Translations under genes and position numbers: made by a program
The notes under the pieces: model-generated
The model's database searches: none
Seen by the model: only the letters and a program-made list of their open reading frames with translations
What the model was told of the DNA's origin: nothing
Assembly: GCA_001801995.1 (NCBI GenBank)
Contig: MGZB01000005.1
Location: forward strand, 1-64,000
Source: Gammaproteobacteria bacterium RIFOXYD12_FULL_61_37
GTDB lineage: Bacteria > Pseudomonadota > Gammaproteobacteria > Chromatiales > Chromatiaceae
DNA length: 64,000 nt
Reading direction: 5' to 3'
In this document: piece by piece, positions 44,576-53,604 of the stretch
Position numbering within the stretch: the stretch's first letter is position 1
Layout of the letters: each line of letters starts with the position of its first letter

Positions 44576-45579
44576 GGAATGGGTTCCTTCGTTTCCGTGG
44601 TTTGAGAAGCGTACTCCCCTGATTGAGGGGCTGAGGTATCTGCAAGCTTGCCACCCCCCACCCTATACCCCCCATGCCCCAGCGAGGTCAGTTTGCCAAG
44701 GTGCAGGAACTGGCCGTGCCAGAGCAGGGGCCAGGCGGTTTCGAGGCCGGTCAGGTCGAGGGTGAAGCTGCCCATGAGGCCGCTGATCTGATGCTTGCGG
44801 CCTTGGCGCGAGGAGTAGCGGTCGAGGTTCAGCCAATGCAGATCGGAGGCCGCAAAGGGCTGGTCGGCGGGGATGTCGGGCCAAGGCTCGGGGGGCGGTT
44901 CGCCGGCGCCGTGGATCAGACTCAGTTGGCTGAAGCGGCGGAACAGGGCCTGGATGAAGATCCGGGGGGTTAAATCCCTCTCCCCGGCGATGCGGTTGTG
45001 GTGCGTCAACCGAAGCGGAGTGGTGAGGTCGATGGAAACCGGTCCCGATGGGAGCGCGGGGGCAGAGATCTGGCCGGTCAGGGGTTGCAATGGCCCGCCG
45101 GGGCGGTGGATCAACCGCCAACCCGCACCATCCTGTTGCTCGACGGCTTGCAGCCGGAAGTGATTGTCACCGGCGATGCCTCGCTCCCCGGCTTGCTGTA
45201 AAGCAAAAACGACCGGCCCCAGCAGCCCCATGGCCTTTTGACCGATCAGGGTAAGGCCGATGGCGTAGTGGCCAGGCTCCCCCGGCTGTTCCGCATCCGG
45301 GAACAGCTCCAGCACCAGCGGATGGGGGGCATTGGCATGGGTATTGCCGTTGGGCAATTGCGCAACGGGGGTCTCGAAGAGGAAACAGTAAGGGCAATGG
45401 GCCGCGATCAAACAGCCCTGACACTTGGTTTGGCGGGTGACGCAGATCAACGACCGAAGCGCCCGGCCAAAGGCGCCCCGCCAGGCGGAACCTGGGAATT
45501 CCGGCAGTCCCGCCCCAGAGTCGATGGCGAAATCGAACCGCAGGCGCCAATAAAGCGGACAACCCTGTTCCGCCGCCAT
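44572..45579 (-). CDS. cas6: Cas6 pre-crRNA endoribonuclease
   Basis: A 335-residue RAMP-fold Cas6. An N-terminal ferredoxin-like domain includes FPGSAWRGAFGRALR and four Cys (C..C.GC...C.YC near 48-65). The C-terminal G-rich loop is FLHLGKLTSLGHGGYRVGGG. It cuts the 37-base repeat transcript. Start 45579 has GGAGG nine bases upstream; an ATG at 45603 overlaps that site. It heads the effector operon. Confidence 0.9.
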   Translation of the reverse strand: MAAEQGCPLYWRLRFDFAIDSGAGLPEFPGSAWRGAFGRALRSLICVTRQTKCQGCLIAAHCPYCFLFETPVAQLPNGNTHANAPHPLVLELFPDAEQPGEPGHYAIGLTLIGQKAMGLLGPVVFALQQAGERGIAGDNHFRLQAVEQQDGAGWRLIHRPGGPLQPLTGQISAPALPSGPVSIDLTTPLRLTHHNRIAGERDLTPRIFIQALFRRFSQLSLIHGAGEPPPEPWPDIPADQPFAASDLHWLNLDRYSSRQGRKHQISGLMGSFTLDLTGLETAWPLLWHGQFLHLGKLTSLGHGGYRVGGGKLADTSAPQSGEYASQTTETKEPIP

Positions 45580-45603
45580 GTGAGATTCCCTCCGTATGTC
45601 CAT

Positions 45604-45806
45604 TACAAAAAGTGCAGGATCAGGACTCTATGTCAAACCCTCATGGGTTGACAATCACGAATCAACCTGAAGATGATGGATCTGTGCCGATCACCGGAAA
45701 ATTGCACCCAGACCAAAATCCGGCAGACCCATGAGGGCATTGCATGGGGTGGCGGTAGCCTGCCTCTGGACGGGGGGCGTAGCGGATTCCGGGGCAAGCG
45801 CCCCTG
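45604..45806. promoter_or_regulatory. Gap between cas6 and the nuclease-like gene
   Basis: About 200 bp that should hold the promoter of the effector operon (minus strand). No gene or clear repeat is seen. Confidence 0.35.
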
Positions 45807-46385
45807 CTACCAGCGTTGCGGCTGGAACCCCTCGGCATTCATGATCGCTGCCGAATCGCCCGTCGCACGGATGCTGAAGAGCCCACGGTTCACCGCCATC
45901 TCCTCCGCGCCGGCATCCGCTGTCAGCCAGGCCACGGCCCCGTAGATGCTGTTGTTCGCATAGCGGGGCACCCAGTGCTTGATCTGCTTCAACTTGCCTA
46001 GAAACTTCTCCACGTCCTGGGGCCGCAGGGTCGTCTTTACCTCGACCACCACCACCTCGTTGCCGTTGTGGGCGATGATGTCAAACTCGTAATTGCCGCC
46101 ATCGGCCCGCCGGCCCTTCAGGCGGCTGGTGGTATCCGCAATGGCGATGCCGCGCTGAGTCAGGATGTTGACCAGATCCCCCTCGACCAACGACTCCATC
46201 AGCCGTCCCCACTGGCTAGTGAAGAGCCGTTCCAACTGATTCAACTTGCGGTCGGTCTCCTTGAACTTGCGGTCGGTCTCCTTAAACTGGCGGTCGGTTT
46301 CCTTGAACTGGCGGTCGGTTTCCTTGAACTGGCGGTCGGTTTCCTTGAATAGCGACCAGACCTCTTCCAATGTAGTGGTTCCCAT
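45807..46385 (-). CDS. DUF3782-type PD-(D/E)xK nuclease-like protein with heptad repeats
   Basis: A 192-residue protein. Residues about 10-50 are a coiled coil made of FKETDRQ/K heptads encoded by 21-bp tandem repeats. A restriction-endonuclease-like domain follows, with YEFDIIAHNG and VVVVEVKTTL as the D ... E-x-K site. Such proteins are common in sulfur bacteria and cyanobacteria; the function is unknown. It lies between cas6 and RT-cas1, divergent from the latter. Start 46385 (MGTTTLEE) is chosen; an upstream ATG adds nine residues. Confidence 0.8.
   Translation of the reverse strand: MGTTTLEEVWSLFKETDRQFKETDRQFKETDRQFKETDRKFKETDRKLNQLERLFTSQWGRLMESLVEGDLVNILTQRGIAIADTTSRLKGRRADGGNYEFDIIAHNGNEVVVVEVKTTLRPQDVEKFLGKLKQIKHWVPRYANNSIYGAVAWLTADAGAEEMAVNRGLFSIRATGDSAAIMNAEGFQPQRW
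46245..46352. repeat. Five 21-bp tandem repeats inside the DUF3782-like gene
   Basis: Unit CGGTCGGTTTCCTTGAACTGG with small variation, five times. Each encodes one coiled-coil heptad. Copy number is probably variable by slippage. Confidence 0.85.
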
Positions 46386-46465
46386 GTCAGATACCTCCAA
46401 TACGAAAAACATGCTTGAATCATAGCACCCTGAGAATCCTTGGCTAACAAGGGAGGAGCCATGCG

Positions 46466-48496
46466 ATGTTGGAAGAAGAGCTTGCGACCATCCTCGACTA
46501 CGCCAACCTCAGATTGGCCTGGGACCGGGTACGCCAAAACGGCGGCTGCGCCGGGACCGACGGCCAGACCCTCTCCCAGTTTCATCACAACCTGCAAGTC
46601 AACCTCTGGGCATTGCGGATCGAGGTCGAGAACGGCAGCTACGTCCCCCGGCCCCTGCTGGCGGTCACCGTCTCCGAACCCGGCCGGCGCGACCGGATGC
46701 TGGCCATCCCCAGCGTCCGCGACCGCGTGCTCCAGACCGCCGTGGCCCAATACCTCACCCCCATCCTCGAAGCCGAATTCGAGGATTGCAGTTACGGCTA
46801 CCGGCCGGGCCGCTCCGTGGACGCCGCCGCGCGCAAGGTCATGCGCTACCGGGATCTGGGCTACCGCTGGGTGGTGGATGCCGACATCACCCGCTACTTC
46901 GACGAAATAGAACACAGCTCGCTCCTGCTGGAGCTTTCGCGTTTCGTCACGGACCACGGCATCATGAAACTGGTGGGCGACTGGCTGCGCACCCCCATCC
47001 AGGACGAGCGGACCATCTGGTCACCCGTTCGGGGAGTTCCTCAAGGGTCGCCCATCTCGCCCCTGCTCTCCAACCTCTACCTCGACTGGTTCGACGAACA
47101 GTTGCTGGAAAAAGGCCAGCGGCTGGTAAGGTTTGCCGATGACTTTCTCGTTCTCTGCAAAACGCGCAATGCCGCCGAAGACGCAATGGAACTCACCGAA
47201 GACCTCTTGCAATCCCTTGACCTTCGCCTGAACGAAAACAAAAGCCGCATCGTCCACTTTGACGACGGTTTCCGCTTCCTCGGCGTGCATTTCCTGCGCA
47301 CCCTGGTCATGAAGGCCGAAAGGCCCGCCCCCGGCCCGCAGGAAAACCATCCCACTGCCGCCCAGGTGCGCGACAGCCTGCCGCCTCTGCTGGAGCAATC
47401 AGAGCCCCCCATCCCGCCCGCCCTTGACGAAGCGGAGATCGACAGCGTACTGGAACAGGAATCCACAACCCCGCCCGGCGCCATGCCCGGTCCCCGCCTG
47501 CACAGCCTCTACGTAAGCGAACAGGGCGCCCGCCTGTCGCGGGACGGAGAGAGCTTCTGCATACACAACGAAGGTGAACTCATCCGGCGCATCCCCGCCC
47601 GCCGCCTGGACCAGATCATGATCTTCGGCAACATCCAGTTGACCACCCCCTTCATCACCGACTGCCTGCAACGGGGCATCCCCATCACGCTGCTGACGGC
47701 CAACGGCCGCTACTACGGCGGCATCGACACCCTCGACGCCCGCAACACCGAACTGCAACGGCAGCAATTCCACTGTACCGATGACCCCGCCACCAGCCTG
47801 CGCATCGCCCGCGAAATCGTCAGCGCCAAAATCAGAAACAGCCGCGTGATCCTGGGACGCTACGCCCGCAAGCGGCAACTGGGTCCCTTCGACCGCGCCG
47901 TGGCCGAACTCAGCCGCCTGTCCGCCGGGTTGGACAAGGCCCAAAGCCTCGACGCCGTCCGCGGATTCGAAGGCATGGCCGCCAACCACTACTTCACCGC
48001 CTGGCGCGAAACCCTCGGGCTGGGCTGGGGCTTCACCGGCCGCAAAAAACGCCCCCCGCCGGACCCCATCAACGTCCTGCTCTCCTTCGGCTACACCCTG
48101 CTGTTTCAGAACGTCTTCAGCTTCATCCGCGCACGGGGACTCAATACCCATGTTGGCTTCCTGCACCGCGAATACAGCGGCCACCCCGCCCTCGCCTCCG
48201 ATCTCATGGAAGAATTCCGCGCCCCAGTCATCGACAGCGTCATCCTCAGCCTCCTCTTCAACGAACAGCTCCAGCCCAGCGACTTCCAGACCGATCCCGG
48301 CGGCGCCTGCCTCATGTCCGACATTGCCCGCCGCACCTACATCCGCGCCATCGAAGCCAAAATGAGCAGCCGCCTCATCAACCCCGAAGGCGGCGGCAAG
48401 ATCGACTACCGCCGCTGTCTCGACCTCCAGGTGCAACGGCTCGTGGCCGTGATCCGCGACCCCGCCCAGCCCTACCGCCCCTTCGTCGTGAGATGA
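46466..48496 (+). CDS. Reverse transcriptase-Cas1 fusion
   Basis: A 676-residue fusion. The RT (1-280) has VVDADITRYFDEI (137-149), VPQGSPISPLLSN (191-203) and catalytic FADD (223-226). A Pro/Glu-rich linker (about 285-342) leads to Cas1 (343-676) with E502, H567 and D579 as the metal ligands. There is no N-terminal Cas6. RT-Cas1 proteins with type III systems can acquire spacers from RNA. It is divergent from the effector operon. Its original neighbour, cas2, is now 850 bp away because a toxin-antitoxin pair lies between. Confidence 0.95.
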   Translation: MLEEELATILDYANLRLAWDRVRQNGGCAGTDGQTLSQFHHNLQVNLWALRIEVENGSYVPRPLLAVTVSEPGRRDRMLAIPSVRDRVLQTAVAQYLTPILEAEFEDCSYGYRPGRSVDAAARKVMRYRDLGYRWVVDADITRYFDEIEHSSLLLELSRFVTDHGIMKLVGDWLRTPIQDERTIWSPVRGVPQGSPISPLLSNLYLDWFDEQLLEKGQRLVRFADDFLVLCKTRNAAEDAMELTEDLLQSLDLRLNENKSRIVHFDDGFRFLGVHFLRTLVMKAERPAPGPQENHPTAAQVRDSLPPLLEQSEPPIPPALDEAEIDSVLEQESTTPPGAMPGPRLHSLYVSEQGARLSRDGESFCIHNEGELIRRIPARRLDQIMIFGNIQLTTPFITDCLQRGIPITLLTANGRYYGGIDTLDARNTELQRQQFHCTDDPATSLRIAREIVSAKIRNSRVILGRYARKRQLGPFDRAVAELSRLSAGLDKAQSLDAVRGFEGMAANHYFTAWRETLGLGWGFTGRKKRPPPDPINVLLSFGYTLLFQNVFSFIRARGLNTHVGFLHREYSGHPALASDLMEEFRAPVIDSVILSLLFNEQLQPSDFQTDPGGACLMSDIARRTYIRAIEAKMSSRLINPEGGGKIDYRRCLDLQVQRLVAVIRDPAQPYRPFVVR

Positions 48497-48516
48497 CCCA
48501 TGCTCTGGCCGGTGTG
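48461..48516. repeat. Left copy of a 56-bp direct repeat flanking the TA module
   Basis: Contains the last RT-Cas1 codons, its TGA and the first bases of a cas2-like start (ATGCTCTGGCC). It matches 49312-49367 at 52 of 56 positions. After it the cas2 homology breaks. Confidence 0.9.
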
Positions 48517-48590
48517 CGGAACAAACAGGGCATGGCGCATGATTTACGGCAATAATATACACACCAATAAATACTCACCTTGAATGCCAC

Positions 48591-48863
48591 ATGAAAAATA
48601 CCGCCCAGGCCAGTACATCGCAAACACTCAGAAAAAACTTCACCATGAGCGCCGACACCCTGCGCGAACTCAACTTTCTTGCGGAATCCATGAGAAAAAA
48701 ACAAAGCCAAGTCATTCAGGAGCTGATACACAGAGAATCGGATGCCCGGCGCAGCGAGATGCGGCTTGCCAAACTGAAGGCGCTGAAGGGCGCATTCACA
48801 GGCATGATCGGTGATGGGCAATCCATCCAGACCATGAAAGGCCAGGCCGGCGAAAGCGAATGA
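48591..48863 (+). CDS. Probable RHH-type antitoxin
   Basis: A 90-residue protein whose middle (SADTLRELNFLAESMRKKQSQVIQELIHR) has the ribbon-helix-helix pattern; the tail is basic and helical. It overlaps the PIN gene by four bases (ATGA). It should bind and neutralise that toxin and repress its own promoter. Confidence 0.8.
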   Translation: MKNTAQASTSQTLRKNFTMSADTLRELNFLAESMRKKQSQVIQELIHRESDARRSEMRLAKLKALKGAFTGMIGDGQSIQTMKGQAGESE

Positions 48864-49294
48864 ACAAGCGTATTTTCGTCGATGCCAATGTTATCAACGA
48901 CATCTACGACGCTGGCCGCCGTTTTCATGGCCAAAGTTACCGATGTCTGGAATATTGCCTTGAACAAGGCATGACACTGGTCACCAGTTGCGACATCGTG
49001 ACCACGGTCTACTACGTCACCGCGAGGGGCAACGACAGGGATAAAGCGCTGGCGGCACTGGAACAGGTCAACAGCATCTTTGAGATCGTTCCGTTTGATA
49101 ACCGCTTGCTTGCAGATGCGATCAGCCTGATGCAGCGCGATTCCGATTACACAGACCTGGAAGACACACTCCAATACCTGTTGGCGATGCACTCTGGCTG
49201 TGAGCTTATCCTGAGCAATGACGCCAAGTTTGTCGCCAAGGAACTACCCCTAACCAGCAGCGCAGAGTTCGAAAGCTTGGGCAACCCTGGATAG
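48860..49294 (+). CDS. PIN-domain toxin (VapC-like)
   Basis: A 144-residue PIN RNase. Acidic residues are visible in IFVDANVINDIYDA, in the central region and in YTDLEDTLQYLLAMHSGCELILSNDAKF. It pairs with the upstream antitoxin. The two genes together form the insert between the 56-bp repeats. Confidence 0.9.
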   Translation: MNKRIFVDANVINDIYDAGRRFHGQSYRCLEYCLEQGMTLVTSCDIVTTVYYVTARGNDRDKALAALEQVNSIFEIVPFDNRLLADAISLMQRDSDYTDLEDTLQYLLAMHSGCELILSNDAKFVAKELPLTSSAEFESLGNPG

Positions 49295-49311
49295 CCACCA
49301 TCAACCACCAC

Positions 49312-49367
49312 CCCGCCCAGCCCTGCCACCCCTTCGTCGTGAGATGACCCATGCTCTGGCTGGTTTG
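49312..49367. repeat. Right copy of the 56-bp direct repeat
   Basis: Begins with a remnant of the RT-Cas1 3' end, including the in-line TGA, and runs into the intact cas2 start. It is the partner of 48461-48516. Confidence 0.9.
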
Positions 49368-49629
49368 CTACGACATCGTTGACGACAGCCAGCGGCAGCG
49401 GCTGGCCCGCCAGCTCGAAGGCTGGGGCCAGCGCGTGCAATACAGCGTCTTCGAATGCGAACTCAGCCCCACCGAACAACGCCACCTGCGGCAACTCCTC
49501 CAGCCCTATCTGGACGAAAAACAAGACAGCCTCCGCTGGTATCCCCTCTGTGCCAACTGCCTGCGGGGAACCGCCAGCCTGGGAAAAGGAATACCGCCGG
49601 GAGAAGGAAGAGAGTTTCACTTGGTGTAA
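49351..49629 (+). CDS. cas2: Cas2 (first copy)
   Basis: A 92-residue Cas2 with LVCYDIVDDSQRQRLARQLEGWG and VQYSVFECELS, the ferredoxin-like core and the N-terminal Asp pair. The C-terminus (ANCLRGTASLGKG) is a little shorter and more basic than the second copy. It forms the adaptation complex with RT-Cas1. Confidence 0.93.
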   Translation: MLWLVCYDIVDDSQRQRLARQLEGWGQRVQYSVFECELSPTEQRHLRQLLQPYLDEKQDSLRWYPLCANCLRGTASLGKGIPPGEGREFHLV

Positions 49630-49635
49630 AACCCC

Positions 49636-49908
49636 ATGATCCTCGTCTGTTACGACATCATCGACAACCGCCGCCGCTACCGGGTGGAACGCCTCCTGCA
49701 AGGCTTCGGCACCCGCGTGCAGAAAAGCGTCTTCGAATGCCACATCAGCCCCGCCGAATACCGTGAACTCATCGAAGAAGCCGAAGCCCTGATCGACTCG
49801 GCAGAAGACAGCATCCGCCTCTACAATCTCTGCGGCAAAGACCTCCAGCGCATCCTCGTGGACGGCGTGGGAGAAGTCACCCAGGACTGGGACTACCTCC
49901 ACTATTGA
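49636..49908 (+). CDS. cas2: Cas2 (second copy)
   Basis: A 90-residue Cas2: ILVCYDIIDNRRRYRVERLLQGFG, VQKSVFECHIS, and a C-terminus ending in WDYLHY. It is 6 bp downstream of the first copy and clearly diverged from it, so the two are old paralogues that may make a heterodimer. Confidence 0.93.
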   Translation: MILVCYDIIDNRRRYRVERLLQGFGTRVQKSVFECHISPAEYRELIEEAEALIDSAEDSIRLYNLCGKDLQRILVDGVGEVTQDWDYLHY

Positions 49909-50169
49909 GCGAAAACGAACAAACGGGATCGAAAGCCATCGGCTTGCGGCCCGACCCTCGCGGCCGGACGACGGAATGGGCGGAAATGCAAAAAATCCTG
50001 GAAAAACAACAGCATGGTAATTGATAATAAAAAAATCGGGCAGCAAGATGATTTATGACGAAAAACACCCTATTTTCGCCTTCCAGCAAGGCAACCGGAG
50101 CCCCAGAGTGGCACCCGGGCCGCAAACGCCCTCTGAAAGCCTTGCCAGGCAAGGGCTCCAGGGGGTACC
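49909..50169 (+). promoter_or_regulatory. Putative CRISPR leader
   Basis: A 260-bp gene-free stretch between cas2 and the first repeat. It contains A-rich tracts (around 49990-50035 and 50055-50070) but also G/C-rich parts. Position next to cas2 suggests leader and array promoter. I see no clear IHF site. Confidence 0.5.
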
Positions 50170-52757
50170 GTTTGAACCTTAGCCCTGTTATAGAAGGGAT
50201 TAAGACTTATGCACGGTCTGTTGGGTTTAGGGGTAAACAATTGTTTGAACCTTAGCCCTGTTATAGAAGGGATTAAGACCCAGATCGGCCTCCAACAGGG
50301 CGAGCTTAACTTGTTTGAACCTTAGCCCTGTTATAGAAGGGATTAAGACGGGGCAGCCGTCCCTGCTGCGGTTAGAGCCGCAGTTTGAACCTTAGCCCTG
50401 TTATAGAAGGGATTAAGACAAACAAAAACAAAAACACCGCTGCTGCTGCTAGCAGGTTTGAACCTTAGCCCTGTTATAGAAGGGATTAAGACCTCCTCCC
50501 CTCTGCCGTGGTGGGGGCCACTGGGGGTTTGAACCTTAGCCCTGTTATAGAAGGGATTAAGACCCATCAGGTCACCGACGTACGCCCACACTTCGGGTTT
50601 GAACCTTAGCCCTGTTATAGAAGGGATTAAGACCTGAACGTTCTTCCGCTTGCCTCTACTTCCAGGTTTGAACCTTAGCCCTGTTATAGAAGGGATTAAG
50701 ACCCCTCAACGGATCGCACACACACCAGCACTTTTGTGTTTGAACCTTAGCCCTGTTATAGAAGGGATTAAGACTCAGCACTTTTGTGCTAGTGAAGTCA
50801 AGCACTTGTTTGAACCTTAGCCCTGTTATAGAAGGGATTAAGACCCACGCCATTTCATCGAATGATGCAGGGATTTTTCGTTTGAACCTTAGCCCTGTTA
50901 TAGAAGGGATTAAGACGGAAAAGGGAATCTCTTCGGGCAGGCCGTACCTGTTTGAACCTTAGCCCTGTTATAGAAGGGATTAAGACCCGCAATCTCTCCC
51001 GTGAATCGATCCGAGCAGGTTTGAACCTTAGCCCTGTTATAGAAGGGATTAAGACTCCCAGGGAGCCATCGGTCTTTCGTCTGTAAAAAGTTTGAACCTT
51101 AGCCCTGTTATAGAAGGGATTAAGACATGTTAATTTCGTCTTCGGTACACCATGGCTTCGTTTGAACCTTAGCCCTGTTATAGAAGGGATTAAGACCTCC
51201 ATATCCCCAGCCACGCCAGCCCGAAAACCAGTTTGAACCTTAGCCCTGTTATAGAAGGGATTAAGACTTTTAGTGCATCTAGCACAATGCTAGAAATTCT
51301 GTTTGAACCTTAGCCCTGTTATAGAAGGGATTAAGACACGACACACCTGCTGGTCATGCCGCGAATATTTGTGTTTGAACCTTAGCCCTGTTATAGAAGG
51401 GATTAAGACCCTGTGCCTAAATCCCTGACGTTAACCATCTCTATCTGTTTGAACCTTAGCCCTGTTATAGAAGGGATTAAGACTGTGCTGCATCTTGCTT
51501 TCAATGTCGGTATGGAAGTTTGAACCTTAGCCCTGTTATAGAAGGGATTAAGACTACCTCCCTTGTCTCCGTTTTGTCTCCAATTCTCAGTTTGAACCTT
51601 AGCCCTGTTATAGAAGGGATTAAGACACACCCGACACGTCCATTCACCGCCTCCCCTTTTGTTTGAACCTTAGCCCTGTTATAGAAGGGATTAAGACGCC
51701 CGTCGCCAATCCCTTGACGCCCTGAATGGCGTTTGAACCTTAGCCCTGTTATAGAAGGGATTAAGACCAGAATGCGAGTGCGGACCTGCACGCAGCGCAT
51801 GTTTGAACCTTAGCCCTGTTATAGAAGGGATTAAGACAACTTCGTACAGTCCAATAGGAACAAGCTTACGTTTGAACCTTAGCCCTGTTATAGAAGGGAT
51901 TAAGACGTTCGAACAAAGCACTTAACTAAACCTCACATACGGTTTGAACCTTAGCCCTGTTATAGAAGGGATTAAGACGTAGCTCATAGATGCCTGCCGG
52001 AGGCAGGCAGTATGTTTGAACCTTAGCCCTGTTATAGAAGGGATTAAGACTCGTTTCAGGTAGTAGGACAACCCTGCTAAGTAGGTTTGAACCTTAGCCC
52101 TGTTATAGAAGGGATTAAGACTGTCCGACGAAAGCGGTGATGAGCACATAGTACGTTTGAACCTTAGCCCTGTTATAGAAGGGATTAAGACAGGCGCCAA
52201 TCCATGGCACTTTTTCTTAAAAGTGGTTTGAACCTTAGCCCTGTTATAGAAGGGATTAAGACCTGATGCCTTGGCCATAACTTCGGCCAGAACACGTTTG
52301 AACCTTAGCCCTGTTATAGAAGGGATTAAGACGTCGTAACAACATCCTTCGATCGCCTCCACCGCGTTTGAACCTTAGCCCTGTTATAGAAGGGATTAAG
52401 ACCCAACTGTTCCTCCGAACAGAAAACTGATAATCTGCGTTTGAACCTTAGCCCTGTTATAGAAGGGATTAAGACAGCAGCAGCAGCGTCACCATCCCGT
52501 AGCCCAGTTTGAACCTTAGCCCTGTTATAGAAGGGATTAAGACCCGGCGGCTGCCGGCATTGCAGGGACGGAGGCAGCGTTTGAACCTTAGCCCTGTTAT
52601 AGAAGGGATTAAGACCCTCGAAGAGACCGACTGCGTGGAGTCGGCTGGTGGTTTGAACCTTAGCCCTGTTATAGAAGGGATTAAGACGCGATGAGCTTGG
52701 CGATCCCGTCCTGCAGTTCGGTTTGAACCTTAGCCCTGTTATAGAAGGGATTAAGAC
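50170..52757 (+). CRISPR. CRISPR array, 37 repeats of 37 bp, 36 complete spacers
   Basis: The repeat starts GTTTGAACCTTAGCCC and ends AGAAGGGATTAAGAC, and is essentially invariant in all 37 copies from 50170-50206 to 52721-52757. Spacers are 33-36 bp and all different in full length. Spacer 8 (50703-50737) ends and spacer 9 (50775-50807) begins with the shared CAGCACTTTTGT. Spacer 11 (50917-50949) shares 21 of 22 bases with the sequence directly after the last repeat. The even repeat at the distal end suggests the array once continued and was cut by the RAYT element. Confidence 0.98.
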
Positions 52758-52784
52758 AAAAGGGAATCTCTTCTGGCAGAAACA
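52758..52784. other. Truncated terminal spacer
   Basis: 27 bases after the last repeat, before the inverted repeat of the RAYT element. Its first 22 bases (AAAAGGGAATCTCTTC...) match spacer 11 from its third base with one difference. It is shorter than any spacer and is not followed by a repeat. Confidence 0.75.
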
Positions 52785-53590
52785 ATGGGGTCAGACTCGA
52801 TTGAATTAATTCCTGAAGCAGGATAATCTACTCTCTGCTTCCTTATGAGAGTCAACCATGCCCCGTCTGTCCCGCTTCATTCTCCCCGGCCAGCCGCAGC
52901 ATGTGATTATTCGTGGTAACAATCGTGACCCTGTGTTTTTTGCCGAGGAGGACTACCGCTTCTACCTGGAGAAGCTGAAACAGGCCTGCGACAAACATCG
53001 ATGTGACGTTCATGCCTACGTCCTGATGACCAATCACGTTCATCTGCTGATAACGCCCCATACGGAACAGGGTATCGGCAAGGCCATACAAATGCTTGGC
53101 CGTTACTATGTTCAATATTTCAATTACAACTATAACCGCACCGGCACCCTGTGGGAGGGGCGGTATAAGGCGACACTGATCGATTCAGAGAACTATTTGT
53201 TGACCTGTTACCGTTATATCGAGATCAATCCGGTCAGGGCGGGAGGCATGGTCGGCCATCCTTCCGAGTATCCTTGGAGCAGTTATCGTTTTAATGCCCT
53301 TGGCGAGGATGCCCCTCTGGTTGTGCCTCATGAAGAATATCTTCGGTTGGGCACCTCACCGGCCGAGCGCCAAGCTGCCTACCGCGCCCTGTTCAAGGCG
53401 CACATTCCCGACAAGACCCTGGATGAGATCAGGGAGGCCACCAATAAGGCTTGGGTCTTGGGCAGCGGGTTTTTCAAAGAGAAAATCGAGGGCCAACTGA
53501 ATCGTCCAGTTTCGCCAAGGGCACGGGGCGGAGATAGGAAATCAAAGGCGCATAGGGGGGACATCTGATGTCAATCGAGTCTGACCCCAT
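52785..53590 (+). mobile_element. RAYT element bounded by perfect 20-bp inverted repeats
   Basis: ATGGGGTCAGACTCGATTGA at 52785-52804 recurs inverted at 53571-53590 without mismatch. The only gene inside is the RAYT transposase. The left end lies directly in CRISPR spacer sequence. Confidence 0.85.
52858..53568 (+). CDS. REP-associated tyrosine transposase (RAYT)
   Basis: A 236-residue Y1 HUH protein: MPRLSRFILPGQPQHVIIRGNN at the start, HUH motif NHVHLLITP and the Tyr in LTCYRYIEINPVRAG. RAYTs handle REP palindromes as single strands. Here the gene is flanked by exact inverted repeats and followed by a long palindrome, its likely substrates. The Lys/Arg-rich C-terminus is usual. Confidence 0.95.
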   Translation: MPRLSRFILPGQPQHVIIRGNNRDPVFFAEEDYRFYLEKLKQACDKHRCDVHAYVLMTNHVHLLITPHTEQGIGKAIQMLGRYYVQYFNYNYNRTGTLWEGRYKATLIDSENYLLTCYRYIEINPVRAGGMVGHPSEYPWSSYRFNALGEDAPLVVPHEEYLRLGTSPAERQAAYRALFKAHIPDKTLDEIREATNKAWVLGSGFFKEKIEGQLNRPVSPRARGGDRKSKAHRGDI

Positions 53591-53604
53591 GGTTTGCCAA
53601 AGGA

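Noticed and set aside
47399-48562. 387-codon frame antisense to RT-cas1
   Set aside because: It is the complement of a G/C-rich coding sequence; RT and Cas1 motifs are all on the plus strand.
50343-52694. Several open frames of 60-150 codons running through the CRISPR array
   Set aside because: They only translate the 37-bp repeat over and over (NPFYNRAKVQT, IPSITGLRFK) with spacers between; no gene is involved.
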